Origin: Lachnospiraceae bacterium
Lineage (GTDB): Bacteria; Bacillota; Clostridia; Lachnospirales; Lachnospiraceae
NCBI GenBank assembly: GCA_017935565.1
Contig: JAGBHK010000002.1
Coordinates: 55,973 to 119,972 of the forward strand
Reading direction: 5' to 3'
DNA length: 64,000 nt
A model generated the notes under the pieces. The model saw only the letters and a list, made by a program, of their open reading frames with translations. It searched no databases and was not told the origin of the DNA. Below are positions 1-8,617 of the stretch, in pieces. Within the stretch, counting starts at the first letter, position 1. Each line of letters starts with the position of its first letter. The translations under genes and the position numbers were made by a program.

Positions 1-23
1 TTTTAAATACAAAGGAGTTAATC

Positions 24-902
24 ATGGAACTTACTCAATTATTATATTTTTGTGCTGTTGCTAAAAATTTACATATAACAAACACAGCCAAAGAATTGCA
101 CATTGCCCAACCGGCACTTACACAATCAATCAAGCGCCTTGAAAAAGAACTTGGAGTTCCTCTCCTTGCTTCTAACGGTCGAAATATCAAATTAACTGAA
201 TATGGTAAATTTGTATATAAAAAAATTAATCCTTTCATCGAAACGATTAATAATATAAACGATGAAATTAGCGAACTCTCTAAAACAGAAAATAACACAA
301 TTAGAATTAATTTATCTGCTGCTTCATATTTGATAACACAAGCAATTATAGATTACAAAAAACAAAACGAGCATATTCATTTTAGAATATATCAGGATGA
401 TGATTTAATAGATTACGACGTAATTATTTCCACAAAACCATATTATCATAATGCTCCTAACGAATTAAACAATACATATGTATGTACTGAAAAATTGTAT
501 TTAGCTGTACCTGGTTCTTCAAAATATTCAAACAAAAACAGTATCAATCTTGTTGATGTTAAAGATGAAAATTTCATCACTCTTGGCACAGCTACTAGCT
601 TAGGTTTAATTTGTGATAATTATTGTGGGCTGGCAGGTTTTAAACCAAATATAATATTTCAAAGTGACAATCCAACTTCAGTTAAAAATTGTATTGCAGC
701 AAATATGGGCATAGGATTTTGGCCACAATTTACTTGGGGCCCATTAAATTCCCCAGATGTAACTTTATTGCCAATAAAAACTCCAGTATGCCAGAGAGAT
801 ATAATTATTACTTACAATTCAAACAAAACAGACAATTCACACGTTTTAGATTTTTATAATTTTTTAATTGAATACTTTGAAAACAAAAGGTTTGAACAGT
901 AA
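24..902 (+). CDS. LysR-family transcriptional regulator
   Basis: DNA-binding regulator of 292 residues, the usual LysR length. Residues 1-60 form the winged helix-turn-helix, with the typical AKELHIAQPALTQSIKRLEKEL run. The rest (about 90-290) is the periplasmic-binding-like effector domain. The start follows AAAGGAG at a spacing of about 6. It is convergent with the PQ-loop gene, so its usual divergently transcribed target would lie left of the window. The ligand cannot be inferred. The coding sequence is ordinary and complete. Confidence 0.93.
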   Translation: MELTQLLYFCAVAKNLHITNTAKELHIAQPALTQSIKRLEKELGVPLLASNGRNIKLTEYGKFVYKKINPFIETINNINDEISELSKTENNTIRINLSAASYLITQAIIDYKKQNEHIHFRIYQDDDLIDYDVIISTKPYYHNAPNELNNTYVCTEKLYLAVPGSSKYSNKNSINLVDVKDENFITLGTATSLGLICDNYCGLAGFKPNIIFQSDNPTSVKNCIAANMGIGFWPQFTWGPLNSPDVTLLPIKTPVCQRDIIITYNSNKTDNSHVLDFYNFLIEYFENKRFEQ

Positions 903-916
903 TACCGTTCAAACCT
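880..916 (-). terminator. Terminator of the PQ-loop gene
   Basis: Perfect 10-bp stem AGGTTTGAAC/GTTCAAACCT with a 9-nt loop. On the minus strand it is followed by CCTTTTGTTTTC, so it should terminate the PQ-loop gene. It overlaps the last codons of the LysR gene. On the plus strand there is no U-run. Confidence 0.7.
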
Positions 917-923
917 ATACACA

Positions 924-1205
924 TTATGCAATAGCATTTCTCTTTGCATCAAGATTTTTGTTATAAAAATAAATCACAACGTTTGCACTCACCATCATAA
1001 GATTTATAATATATGCCACCAAAACAAACGAATAATTACCATCGAGCACTTTGGCTGTTATCCCCGCGATATATCCAGTGATTATCATTAGTGTAAACGA
1101 AAGACTCATCCCTTTACATGATTTCGACTTTATGTTTTTCATAAGCGACAACGGCCATGAACACCCAAAGCATATTAACATTATTGTTTCCATTAATTCT
1201 GACAT
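924..1205 (-). CDS. Small PQ-loop (SemiSWEET-like) membrane protein
   Basis: A 93-residue protein with three predicted membrane segments, the size of a SemiSWEET half-transporter that works as a dimer. The stretch CFGCSWPLSLMKNIKSKSCK followed by GMSLSF fits the PQ-loop pattern, with the classical PQ replaced by WP. Substrate is unknown; sugars are the family precedent. ATG at 1205 is preferred over an upstream GTG because AAGGTGG lies 8 bases before it. It is a single-gene unit with its own terminator. Confidence 0.75.
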   Translation of the reverse strand: MSELMETIMLICFGCSWPLSLMKNIKSKSCKGMSLSFTLMIITGYIAGITAKVLDGNYSFVLVAYIINLMMVSANVVIYFYNKNLDAKRNAIA

Positions 1206-1362
1206 ATTACATACCACCTTTATATTTTTTCTTTCGTGGTATATTATATTTCACGTTTTTCATAATGTCTAATATATTAAAATCGCACGAATAATAACTC
1301 CAAAATTATCAATAGTTCTATTTACAATTAATTCTATATTATTAAATTTTATTTTACATAAC

Positions 1363-2496
1363 TTATACATTATCATTATTTTCTCTATCGCTTAACACTT
1401 CATCAGCTAAATTCATTAATTCAAGCTCATCCTCCACATCAACCATGTACGGATAATTCTTTTTAACAAATTCCATATGTTTTCTATATTCAGCAGCCTT
1501 TTTAGTATCTTTATCTATAAGCAATGCATATGTGTACTGATATCTTATTACTGATGGAAAATTCTTCATAGCCATAATAATATTCTTATCCTGTTTTTCT
1601 ATAAGCGCATCTACAAGCACCTTGTTATTATTGCTTATCATTTCAATGTATGCCTTATCGAGTTTAAGGAGAGTTTGGTAAATTCCTACTATAACAGCAT
1701 TACTGTTAAGCAACGCATCTATCGCCTTCTTCGTTTCCTCAAATTTTCTTTCAGCCATAAGTTTATTACACTTAAATGCTGCTATCGAAGATATCAAAAC
1801 ATTCTTCATATCTGCATTTTCAGGCAATTCAAACCACTCATCATCCATATCTCTCAAGCTGATATTTTTTGAAGTACATTCATTTATCTTTAACTGTACC
1901 CATAAAGCCTTCATCGCCAACGGATCCTTAGACAAAGAAATAATATTCATTCCATCGTTATCTACTTCGCCACTTCTCATTGGCACACCATTGGATAACG
2001 CAAGCATTAATCCAATAAGAGCTGTTATAAAAAACAATAATGACAACAATTTTACATCTTTAGTTACAAACATTAATATTATAGATACAACAAATGTAAT
2101 TAAATTAGCCAATGCTCCGCCAATGTTATAAAATACAAATGGTATTTTTCCGTCAACTAAATCTGGTGGGGCCATAAGACATTGCCCACCAGTTCCTGCC
2201 AAAGTAAATCTCTTTAAAACAAGCTTTTCTTCCTCTTTTTTCAGCATAAAACTTCCAACTCTAAAAGACGCAAACTTATACCCTGACATCAAACCTGCAA
2301 CTAAATGTCCCGCTTCATGAACGATAATATTAAACATTAATGCAATGTACAAATATACAAGTGATATACAAATAAATAGTACCTTATCTGACATATTAAG
2401 TTCATGAAACCCAAAAAATTCAATCAATGCAACACCAAATATGCCGCCCGCCAACATAAATATCACATACGAAAAAACAATACTAAACTTCTTCAT
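1363..2496 (-). CDS. Membrane zinc metallopeptidase of the M50 (site-2 protease) type
   Basis: Protein of about 377 residues. The N-terminal half is membrane embedded, with HEAGH at about residues 61-65 inside a transmembrane stretch. A second motif around residues 170-182 (NGVP...DND) matches the position of the third zinc ligand in M50 peptidases. Residues 190-378 are soluble and helical. The family cuts membrane-anchored regulators inside the bilayer. The gene sits directly downstream of an unusual sigma factor, with a terminator between them, so a link to that factor is possible but only inferred. The start is the ATG after GGGAG; a GTG immediately before it is an alternative. Confidence 0.72.
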   Translation of the reverse strand: MKKFSIVFSYVIFMLAGGIFGVALIEFFGFHELNMSDKVLFICISLVYLYIALMFNIIVHEAGHLVAGLMSGYKFASFRVGSFMLKKEEEKLVLKRFTLAGTGGQCLMAPPDLVDGKIPFVFYNIGGALANLITFVVSIILMFVTKDVKLLSLLFFITALIGLMLALSNGVPMRSGEVDNDGMNIISLSKDPLAMKALWVQLKINECTSKNISLRDMDDEWFELPENADMKNVLISSIAAFKCNKLMAERKFEETKKAIDALLNSNAVIVGIYQTLLKLDKAYIEMISNNNKVLVDALIEKQDKNIIMAMKNFPSVIRYQYTYALLIDKDTKKAAEYRKHMEFVKKNYPYMVDVEDELELMNLADEVLSDRENNDNV

Positions 2497-2594
2497 CACT
2501 TATTTTCTCCCATTCATCTTTCTTATCATATTTTACCACATCCATCTTATTATAACATATTTTTTCTATTTTTTCATGTATTATATTTATAAAT

Positions 2595-2635
2595 GAAAAA
2601 AGTAGAAAAGTAATTTTTCACGTTACTTTTCTACT
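2595..2635 (-). terminator. Terminator of the sigma-factor gene
   Basis: Perfect 13-bp stem (AGTAGAAAAGTAA and its complement, 2601-2613 with 2623-2635) followed on the minus strand by a U-run. It lies 10 bases beyond the sigma-factor stop codon and separates that gene from the M50 peptidase. Confidence 0.9.
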
Positions 2636-2644
2636 CATAAATTA

Positions 2645-4270
2645 TTATATGCAAGTATATACGCCTATCATATCAGATAACTCATCTTCTGGCTTTAAGA
2701 ATCCATTTTTCAACATTCCATCCACTACCATCCCTCTCAAAAATGGTATAGAATGCATACAAAAATTAAATTGTGCCATAAGTCTATTAGGAATTTCTCC
2801 TCTCATAACATTTTCACAATATTCCATATATTCTTCGCCTATACTCATAAGTTCATTCCATATATGAAGTAGTTCCTTGTTATAGGTTTCAATCGGAATT
2901 GCATATCGCAATGTTTCACTATTATGCTCAGCTGTATACACACCAAATGTCACCTCATAACCCTCATCACACTTTCTAATCATATTTAGTTCAAGTAGTT
3001 CTTCGATTTCTCTTTCGGATAGGTTGTTTATTTCACCCTTTAACACAAGATTAATTAGTTTTGCATTATCATTAAAGGTGATTTTTTCTTTGTCGTATTC
3101 TGACTGTTTTTCTGTGACAAATGCATTAATGATATTTCCATATTCTGCATTGCTTGCAGAATGACCAACCCACATAAATCGAGGACCATCATATTTTTGC
3201 ATTCCCATAATATCCCAATTTCCCTTGTTAGGTCGAACTGTATCATAGTTAAATTGTAGATTTCTTTTATCATACAATGCCCATTGAATATCATCTGCAA
3301 GTCTTAACGTAAGTGTCCACTTCTGTTCCTCATAATCCTGATACTTTCCTAAAATGTAATTACCAGCCTCTAATTGTAATTCTCTTGACTTTTCAAGATA
3401 TTCGTAAGCCGCCTTTACAAACCTATCCTGAATAGATGCAAGCTTATCCTGCATTTTTCTCCAGCTTTCAGCACTCACTATAACAAAATTCGTCTCATAA
3501 GTAGCCGTCTCCGCCTTATTTCCGTCCTTTATAAGCAATGTACTTTCAGTCATCCCCTCTACAAAAGGTTCAATATATGGCATCGCAATACCCAACTCTA
3601 TAGATAATTCCTGCATAGTCACAGGGTTTCTATAAGCTTCAATCAATATGTTTTTACATATTTTTTCGTGCAACTTATCATAAATATAGATGTTTGGCTC
3701 CCATTTTGTACTTACACCACCGCTTTGACCAAACTCTATTTCCTCTGGTGCATAACTTAATTTTCCAAATGTCCTCGCCATTTGCATTCCCTCCTTCAAT
3801 CTCTGTCTTCCATTAAATAATTTTGTTTTAACAGTTCCTTCAGGAATGGAAAGTTTTTTTGATATATCCGAAATACTATTATTTTCAACATAATACGCTA
3901 CTATTATCTCTCTATAATCCTTATTAATAAGAGCCAACTCTCGCCTAAGCTCGTTTATTTGTTCATCATATAATATCTTTTCTTCAACCAGCTCATCAGC
4001 TACAATATTTAGCTCATCAATTTCTGACTGTTCCTCATTTTGAAGTCTTATATGCTTCTTATTAGCCCATCTGGCATAGCGATTTTTGACTATTGCCCAT
4101 ACCCATCCATTAAAACTTTCAGGGTTAGTTCCATTTGATAACGACTTCAATACCTCTAGTGCAGCCTCTGAGGTCAAATCATTGGCTTCATCAGCATTTC
4201 CAGTCTTTTTTAGATAATAATAGTACATCTTATCTAAATAGTTTTCGCAAAAATAATTTTCTCTTGTCAT
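2645..4270 (-). CDS. Sigma-70 family (ECF-like) sigma factor with long C-terminal extension
   Basis: Residues 5-75 resemble sigma region 2 (DEANDLTSEAALEVL, then FNGWVWAIVKNRYARWANKK). Residues 105-160 resemble region 4, with the helix-turn-helix SISDISKKLSIPEGTVKTKL. A typical ECF factor ends near 180 residues; this one continues to 541. The extension contains a possible winged-helix stretch (about 205-260) and further domains not recognised. No anti-sigma gene is adjacent, so the extension may sense the signal itself, as in other C-terminally extended ECF groups. The start ATG follows GGAAAGG. It is alone between araM upstream and the M50 peptidase downstream. Confidence 0.82.
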   Translation of the reverse strand: MTRENYFCENYLDKMYYYYLKKTGNADEANDLTSEAALEVLKSLSNGTNPESFNGWVWAIVKNRYARWANKKHIRLQNEEQSEIDELNIVADELVEEKILYDEQINELRRELALINKDYREIIVAYYVENNSISDISKKLSIPEGTVKTKLFNGRQRLKEGMQMARTFGKLSYAPEEIEFGQSGGVSTKWEPNIYIYDKLHEKICKNILIEAYRNPVTMQELSIELGIAMPYIEPFVEGMTESTLLIKDGNKAETATYETNFVIVSAESWRKMQDKLASIQDRFVKAAYEYLEKSRELQLEAGNYILGKYQDYEEQKWTLTLRLADDIQWALYDKRNLQFNYDTVRPNKGNWDIMGMQKYDGPRFMWVGHSASNAEYGNIINAFVTEKQSEYDKEKITFNDNAKLINLVLKGEINNLSEREIEELLELNMIRKCDEGYEVTFGVYTAEHNSETLRYAIPIETYNKELLHIWNELMSIGEEYMEYCENVMRGEIPNRLMAQFNFCMHSIPFLRGMVVDGMLKNGFLKPEDELSDMIGVYTCI

Positions 4271-4343
4271 GACAATTCCTTTCCGTCCCTCATTAATATA
4301 GTGTCGGAAATTTCAAATTGGTTTTAAAAATTTTCAAATTAAT

Positions 4344-5582
4344 TTAAATGCACTTTCTTAGCCTCATCAATGTAACCCTATTTCGCACGCAAGGAGAATA
4401 TTCAATCAATTCTTGTTCCTTTTCATCAGCTACATTTATATCAGCAAGTTTCATCTTCACTCCAAGTTTTTCATAGATATCACATAAATTTTCTGCTGTT
4501 GGAATCTTTTTTATTTCTTCACGTATTTTGCTCCAACATTCAGCTAATCTTTCACCTTTTATACCGCTGGCACAATCCTTCTCATTTTCTGCCAATATCT
4601 CATCATATAACTCATCTGTAAATATCTTACCGATATATTCCTTGGAATATTCTTCATAATTCTTAAAACTTATATCTTGAAGACCCGCTATCCTATGATA
4701 CTCTCTTGCTGCAATTATAGTACCTACTCCAACTTTTTCTCCATGAAGAGCATCAGAACTAACACTTAATCCCTTTGGACTCATTTCGATTATATGCGAA
4801 ATATGATGCTCTGCACCTGATGCAGGACGAGAATTTCCAAACATCTGCATTGCAAGACCAGACATTAACAACCCATATGTAAGTTTTTCAAAAGTCTTTT
4901 CGTTGCCACTTTCAATACCAGCCGCCGACTCCATCACTTCCTTTGTAGCATTCATAGTAATTTCAGCTATACTGTCACAATATATTTCACCTGTCAATAT
5001 ATTCGAAATCTTCCAATCTGTAAGGGCAATGTACTTGCCAATCATATCACCAAATCCCGACTTTGCCAGATACTTTGGCGCATTTTTTATAATATCAATA
5101 TCCGCCACCACAATTTTAGGAGCAACAGCAGTAAGTGTTTTCTTGCATCCATGCCATGTCATCGCAGCCACAGACGAACAAAATCCATCTACACTTGCAG
5201 CCGTTGGGCACGATACAAACTCAGCACCAATCTTCCACGCACAATATCTTGTTATATCATGAATTGTACCAGAACCTACCGCTATCAACACTTCTACATT
5301 GTCAGGAAGTTTTTCTAACAACAAATCCACACCATGCTCATTTGCGTGAAGATTATCAGGACTTAATACAACCTCATAGTCAGCACTCGGATGTCTGTCA
5401 GCAGTTGCCTTGTATGTATTTTCATCATATACTGTAACGGTAAAACCTTTTATATCGTACTCATTCAAATACTTGTCAATATTTTTCAATGCTCCGCTTT
5501 CTACCACCGAAAACTTTGTGACCATACTATGTTCTCTGCCACATGAACATTTTCCACTATACTTTGTGCTGTCAATAATCAT
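4344..5582 (-). CDS. araM: sn-glycerol-1-phosphate dehydrogenase (AraM/EgsA type)
   Basis: NAD(P)-dependent, metal-binding dehydrogenase of the iron-containing alcohol dehydrogenase fold, interconverting glycerone phosphate and sn-glycerol 1-phosphate. The dinucleotide motif AVGSGTIHDITRYCA and the metal-ligand region DGFCSSVAAMTWHG are visible, with a later HGEKVGVGT histidine. A Cys-rich N-terminus (GKCSCGREH) precedes the domain. Length about 412 residues, normal for the family. ATG at 5582 is chosen over one at 5594 because GGAG lies six bases upstream. It is directly downstream of abfA, as araM and abfA are linked in the Bacillus subtilis arabinose operon, which supports a shared transcript. 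Confidence 0.88.
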   Translation of the reverse strand: MIIDSTKYSGKCSCGREHSMVTKFSVVESGALKNIDKYLNEYDIKGFTVTVYDENTYKATADRHPSADYEVVLSPDNLHANEHGVDLLLEKLPDNVEVLIAVGSGTIHDITRYCAWKIGAEFVSCPTAASVDGFCSSVAAMTWHGCKKTLTAVAPKIVVADIDIIKNAPKYLAKSGFGDMIGKYIALTDWKISNILTGEIYCDSIAEITMNATKEVMESAAGIESGNEKTFEKLTYGLLMSGLAMQMFGNSRPASGAEHHISHIIEMSPKGLSVSSDALHGEKVGVGTIIAAREYHRIAGLQDISFKNYEEYSKEYIGKIFTDELYDEILAENEKDCASGIKGERLAECWSKIREEIKKIPTAENLCDIYEKLGVKMKLADINVADEKEQELIEYSPCVRNRVTLMRLRKCI

Positions 5583-5603
5583 ATTCCTCTCCATTCTGAA
5601 GCG

Positions 5604-5640
5604 TAAACGCGATGCTAAAACATCTTTAACACCGCGTTTA
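5604..5640 (-). promoter_or_regulatory. Hairpin between abfA and araM
   Basis: An 8-bp stem TAAACGCG/CGCGTTTA with a 21-nt loop lies in the abfA-araM gap. No U-run follows on the minus strand, so it is more likely an mRNA processing or stability element than a terminator. Confidence 0.35.
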
Positions 5641-5651
5641 ATTACTTCACA

Positions 5652-7157
5652 TTATATTGGCAGGATTTGAATTACATTTACTGAATGTGGTTTAAGAGTA
5701 ATCTTCATTCCACTTTCAAATCTACCAATAATTTCTTCATTTATTGTAACTTCATTTCTATCAATGTCGTTATAAGAATCCTTGTCATTACCACTAATAC
5801 TGTACATTACAACCTTTGCATTTTCAAAGTCACCATCAATCGCAATCTCCTGTGACTCATCCATATGCTTATTTACTGCTGCCACTGCAATGCCTTCCTT
5901 GTCCGACCATTTTGTAGCAATCAAATCCAGAGTATCAACTGTTTCAGGTGCACCCCACTTGTAATTTACATTCAACGTAGGCATCTCATCCTCTGACCAC
6001 ATATCAATTACAGTATCACCCAAGTAATTTACATACAAATCAAATACGTGATATGTACTTCTAAGAACAATTCCCTTGTCGTAGCTGTAAATACAGCCTC
6101 TGGTATTAAGAATAGGTGCAAAATTTGCCATACCAACAATGTCACAATTTCTGTTCATTGCATTTAAAAAGCACGCTGTAAATACCGCATCCGCCATTGT
6201 ATATGTACTGTTATCATCATTCTTATCACGAGGCGTTACGTAAGTATCCTTACCCACACCCTGCTTAATGCTATGAACATTTGGATGATGCCAGCTTCTT
6301 AAATTCCATTCATCAAACGCAATCTTAATTTTATCTTCTAAATGCAATGCTGTCAAGATACCACGGACATCATCAACTGCTCGAGACACATTTTTAGTCC
6401 AAGCCATACACTGCTCATATGTGGCAGGATTGTTAACCTCCGGCATCATATCCCAATACTGATGAATTGAAATCCAGTCAAGATAAGGACCGCAATTCTT
6501 AAGAAGATTCATATTCCAGTCAACATCAGGAATGGCTGCTGCCGAAAGCTCTGTCTCAGGATCAACATGCTTCATCATCTTAGCCGCCTCTCGTACAAGT
6601 CTGCCCCATTCATCAGCACATTTAGCACCAATCTCCCAACCACCATAGTTTTCATTACCAATGCTCCAATATTTTACCTTATGTGGCTTCTCATAGCCAT
6701 TAGCAATGCGCCACTTAGCGAATTGCCCTTCATCCTCAAGATTGCAATACTCAACCCAATCACTCATTTCTTCTGGTGTGCCTGTTCCGGCATTTGTACA
6801 AATGTATGGCTCACATCCAAGCTTATTACAAAGCTTTACATATTCATCTGTACCAAATGTATTTGGATCCTCTACTCTCCATGCCTTATCAAACAATGGC
6901 TTTCTTTCAGGACCTACCGCATCCTTCCAATGATATGAAGACACAAAGCATCCGCCTGGCCATCTAAGAATTGGAACCTTAATTTTTCGCATTGCCTCCA
7001 TAATGTCTGTACGGAAACCCTCCTCATCTGATAAAGGATTGCCTGGGTCATAGATTCCATCATAAATCTGTCTATGAAAATGTTCAATAAAATGACCATA
7101 AATCATAGGGTTACGTTTACCGGTTACACGTTTTTCGTTAATTTTGATACTGTACAT
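5652..7157 (-). CDS. abfA: Alpha-N-arabinofuranosidase, GH51
   Basis: Intracellular glycosidase releasing terminal L-arabinofuranose from arabino-oligosaccharides. At 501 residues it has full GH51 length: TIM barrel then a beta-sandwich C-terminal domain. The acid/base glutamate is E169 in WSIGNENYG, the nucleophile is E283 in IAFDEWNL, and RWPGGCF near residue 65 is a family hallmark. No signal peptide is seen, so it acts in the cytoplasm on imported oligosaccharides. GGAGG precedes the ATG. araM lies downstream with 69 bases between them; no transporter or arabinose isomerase gene is in the window. Confidence 0.96.
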   Translation of the reverse strand: MYSIKINEKRVTGKRNPMIYGHFIEHFHRQIYDGIYDPGNPLSDEEGFRTDIMEAMRKIKVPILRWPGGCFVSSYHWKDAVGPERKPLFDKAWRVEDPNTFGTDEYVKLCNKLGCEPYICTNAGTGTPEEMSDWVEYCNLEDEGQFAKWRIANGYEKPHKVKYWSIGNENYGGWEIGAKCADEWGRLVREAAKMMKHVDPETELSAAAIPDVDWNMNLLKNCGPYLDWISIHQYWDMMPEVNNPATYEQCMAWTKNVSRAVDDVRGILTALHLEDKIKIAFDEWNLRSWHHPNVHSIKQGVGKDTYVTPRDKNDDNSTYTMADAVFTACFLNAMNRNCDIVGMANFAPILNTRGCIYSYDKGIVLRSTYHVFDLYVNYLGDTVIDMWSEDEMPTLNVNYKWGAPETVDTLDLIATKWSDKEGIAVAAVNKHMDESQEIAIDGDFENAKVVMYSISGNDKDSYNDIDRNEVTINEEIIGRFESGMKITLKPHSVNVIQILPI

Positions 7158-7220
7158 AAAATACCTCCGTTTTATATCTTATACTGTCCAACATATACAT
7201 ATTTAAAATATTACGTTGAC

Positions 7221-7667
7221 TCATTCTCTACTTATCTCCAACTTCATCTCAAACTGAACTTTATCCTTTTCACCAGTCTCACGAAACCCCATGGAATAAT
7301 ATAAATCCCTAGCTATATCATTTCCAAATGCAACACCTACATAAACTTCTCTAGCATTAAACCTATCAACCAAATAGTTTATCGCACTCTTTAATGTACA
7401 TCTACCATAGCCTTTGTTCTGATATCTCTCATCTATCAGAAGTTTCCACAAGGTATATTGATTCTTGACTTCATAATATCCAAGCATAATAAAACCTACC
7501 AATATCTCACCTGCATATATAGCAAACGGAAATGCTGTTTTCTTGTAAACATATGCCTGTGCCAGCGATTCTGCTGTTGTAGACACAAAAGTCTCTTGAT
7601 GTTTTGCAACACGTAGCTTTAATACTTCATCTATATTTTCTTTCGTTATTGTTCTAAGTTCTACCAT
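7221..7667 (-). CDS. GNAT-family N-acetyltransferase
   Basis: 148-residue acyl-CoA-dependent acetyltransferase. The acetyl-CoA loop is DERYQNKGYGRCTLKSAINY, followed by the family's DLYYSMGFRETGE near the C-terminus. Such proteins acetylate amines, amino acids, antibiotics or protein N-termini; the substrate here is unknown. It is 11 bases downstream of the HAD gene and probably co-transcribed with it. It is one of nine intact GNAT genes in the window. Confidence 0.85.
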   Translation of the reverse strand: MVELRTITKENIDEVLKLRVAKHQETFVSTTAESLAQAYVYKKTAFPFAIYAGEILVGFIMLGYYEVKNQYTLWKLLIDERYQNKGYGRCTLKSAINYLVDRFNAREVYVGVAFGNDIARDLYYSMGFRETGEKDKVQFEMKLEISRE

Positions 7668-7678
7668 TATTTTTCCTT

Positions 7679-8359
7679 CTATTCAATATTATCCTTACCT
7701 AAAATCCCATACAACAACCTTAAATCATTAATCGTATAATCTTGTCCAAAATCGCCAGTTTTCTCGCTTCTATTAACAAGCACAGTTTTTATCCCTAACG
7801 CCTTAGGACCTAATATATCATCACTAACAGAATCTCCGACAAACAAAACCTCTTTAGGTTCCAATCCATTGTCCTCTAATATTTTCTTAAAAAATAACAT
7901 ATTAGGTTTATAGCATTTCAAATTCTCTGAAGTATAAATCTTATCAGCCGAAATTCCATTTCCGCTCATTACTGCCTCCAACACATCATTATCAGTATTC
8001 GAACCTATAAATACATTATACTTTTCACGTATCTTATCTAAGACCTCTTTAGCCTCTTCATATGCCTTTCTTTCAAACGCCTCTGCCAATAAAGCATCTG
8101 TATCCTCTATGGCATTTCTATTCACGCCAAATCTATCATAAAACATTTTTATTCTTGATATAAAAATATCTCTTTCTGTCCTAAATAAAGACTCTGACAC
8201 TGTATATCTTTTATAATATTTTTTCCATTCTTCAACAAATGACTCATAATCAACTTCTTTATCACAAGTAACAATATTATATATTATCTTTTTTGCCGAA
8301 CCACCCTCAGCAACCTTAAAAAGAGTACCAAAATCGTCAAAAATAATAGTTGTAATCAT
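7679..8359 (-). CDS. HAD-superfamily hydrolase
   Basis: 226-residue haloacid-dehalogenase-type phosphatase. Motif I appears as IIFDDFGTLF near the N-terminus (nucleophile Asp in DDFGT), motif II as the IGSNTD region, motif III around the CYKPN lysine, and motif IV as FVGDSVSDDILG. The length and the helical cap between motifs I and II fit the phosphoglycolate phosphatase-like or YjjG-like subfamily. AGAGG precedes the ATG. It heads a short minus-strand unit with the GNAT gene and is divergent from the ToxIN locus. Confidence 0.87.
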   Translation of the reverse strand: MITTIIFDDFGTLFKVAEGGSAKKIIYNIVTCDKEVDYESFVEEWKKYYKRYTVSESLFRTERDIFISRIKMFYDRFGVNRNAIEDTDALLAEAFERKAYEEAKEVLDKIREKYNVFIGSNTDNDVLEAVMSGNGISADKIYTSENLKCYKPNMLFFKKILEDNGLEPKEVLFVGDSVSDDILGPKALGIKTVLVNRSEKTGDFGQDYTINDLRLLYGILGKDNIE

Positions 8360-8468
8360 TAATATTTACCTCTCTTATTTCACCACATATATTAGATTGA
8401 TTATAGCACAACACAACTTAGTTTTCATCACTATTCATAAAATAAACTTAAGAAAACAGAATATTCTA

Positions 8469-8496
8469 TTGACTATATATCAAATTATGATATCAT
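8469..8496 (+). promoter_or_regulatory. Promoter of the ToxI RNA
   Basis: TTGACT at 8469-8474, a 16-base spacer and TATCAT at 8491-8496. Predicted transcription starts about seven bases later, right at the first AAAGGTGA of the antitoxin repeat. Confidence 0.7.
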
Positions 8497-8502
8497 AATA
8501 TT

Positions 8503-8570
8503 AAAGGTGAGTCCTACCGTTAAGTGGAAGTTGTAAAAGCGATGAAATTGCCATCAAGGTGATTTCACAA
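8503..8570 (+). ncRNA. toxI: ToxI-type antitoxin RNA of a type III toxin-antitoxin system
   Basis: The segment starting AAAGGTGAGTCCTACC then GTTAAGTGGAAGTTG resembles the Pectobacterium ToxI repeat as recalled (AGGTGA, then CTACC, then TTAAGTG). A second, shorter copy of AAGGTGA starts at 8556, 52 bases after the first, so there is about one full unit plus a partial one. In this family each unit folds into a pseudoknot that binds and inhibits the toxin and is also cut by it. Position (after a promoter, before a terminator, before toxN) is diagnostic. Exact unit boundaries are uncertain. Confidence 0.8.
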
Positions 8571-8602
8571 TGTGGCTATGATAAATACATAGCCACATTT
8601 AT
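8571..8602 (+). terminator. Terminator between toxI and toxN
   Basis: Perfect 10-bp stem TGTGGCTATG/CATAGCCACA with loop ATAAATA, then TTTATTAT. An intrinsic terminator here is a hallmark of type III systems: it lets most transcripts stop after the antitoxin RNA, with read-through supplying less toxin mRNA. Confidence 0.9.
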
Positions 8603-8617
8603 TATCTAAGGAGTATC

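Noticed and set aside
4903-5262. A 119-codon open frame on the plus strand opposite araM.
   Set aside because: Shadow of the conserved dehydrogenase gene, no ribosome-binding site.
6567-6938. A 123-codon open frame on the plus strand opposite abfA.
   Set aside because: It is an antisense shadow of a strongly conserved GH51 gene, without a ribosome-binding site or plausible composition.
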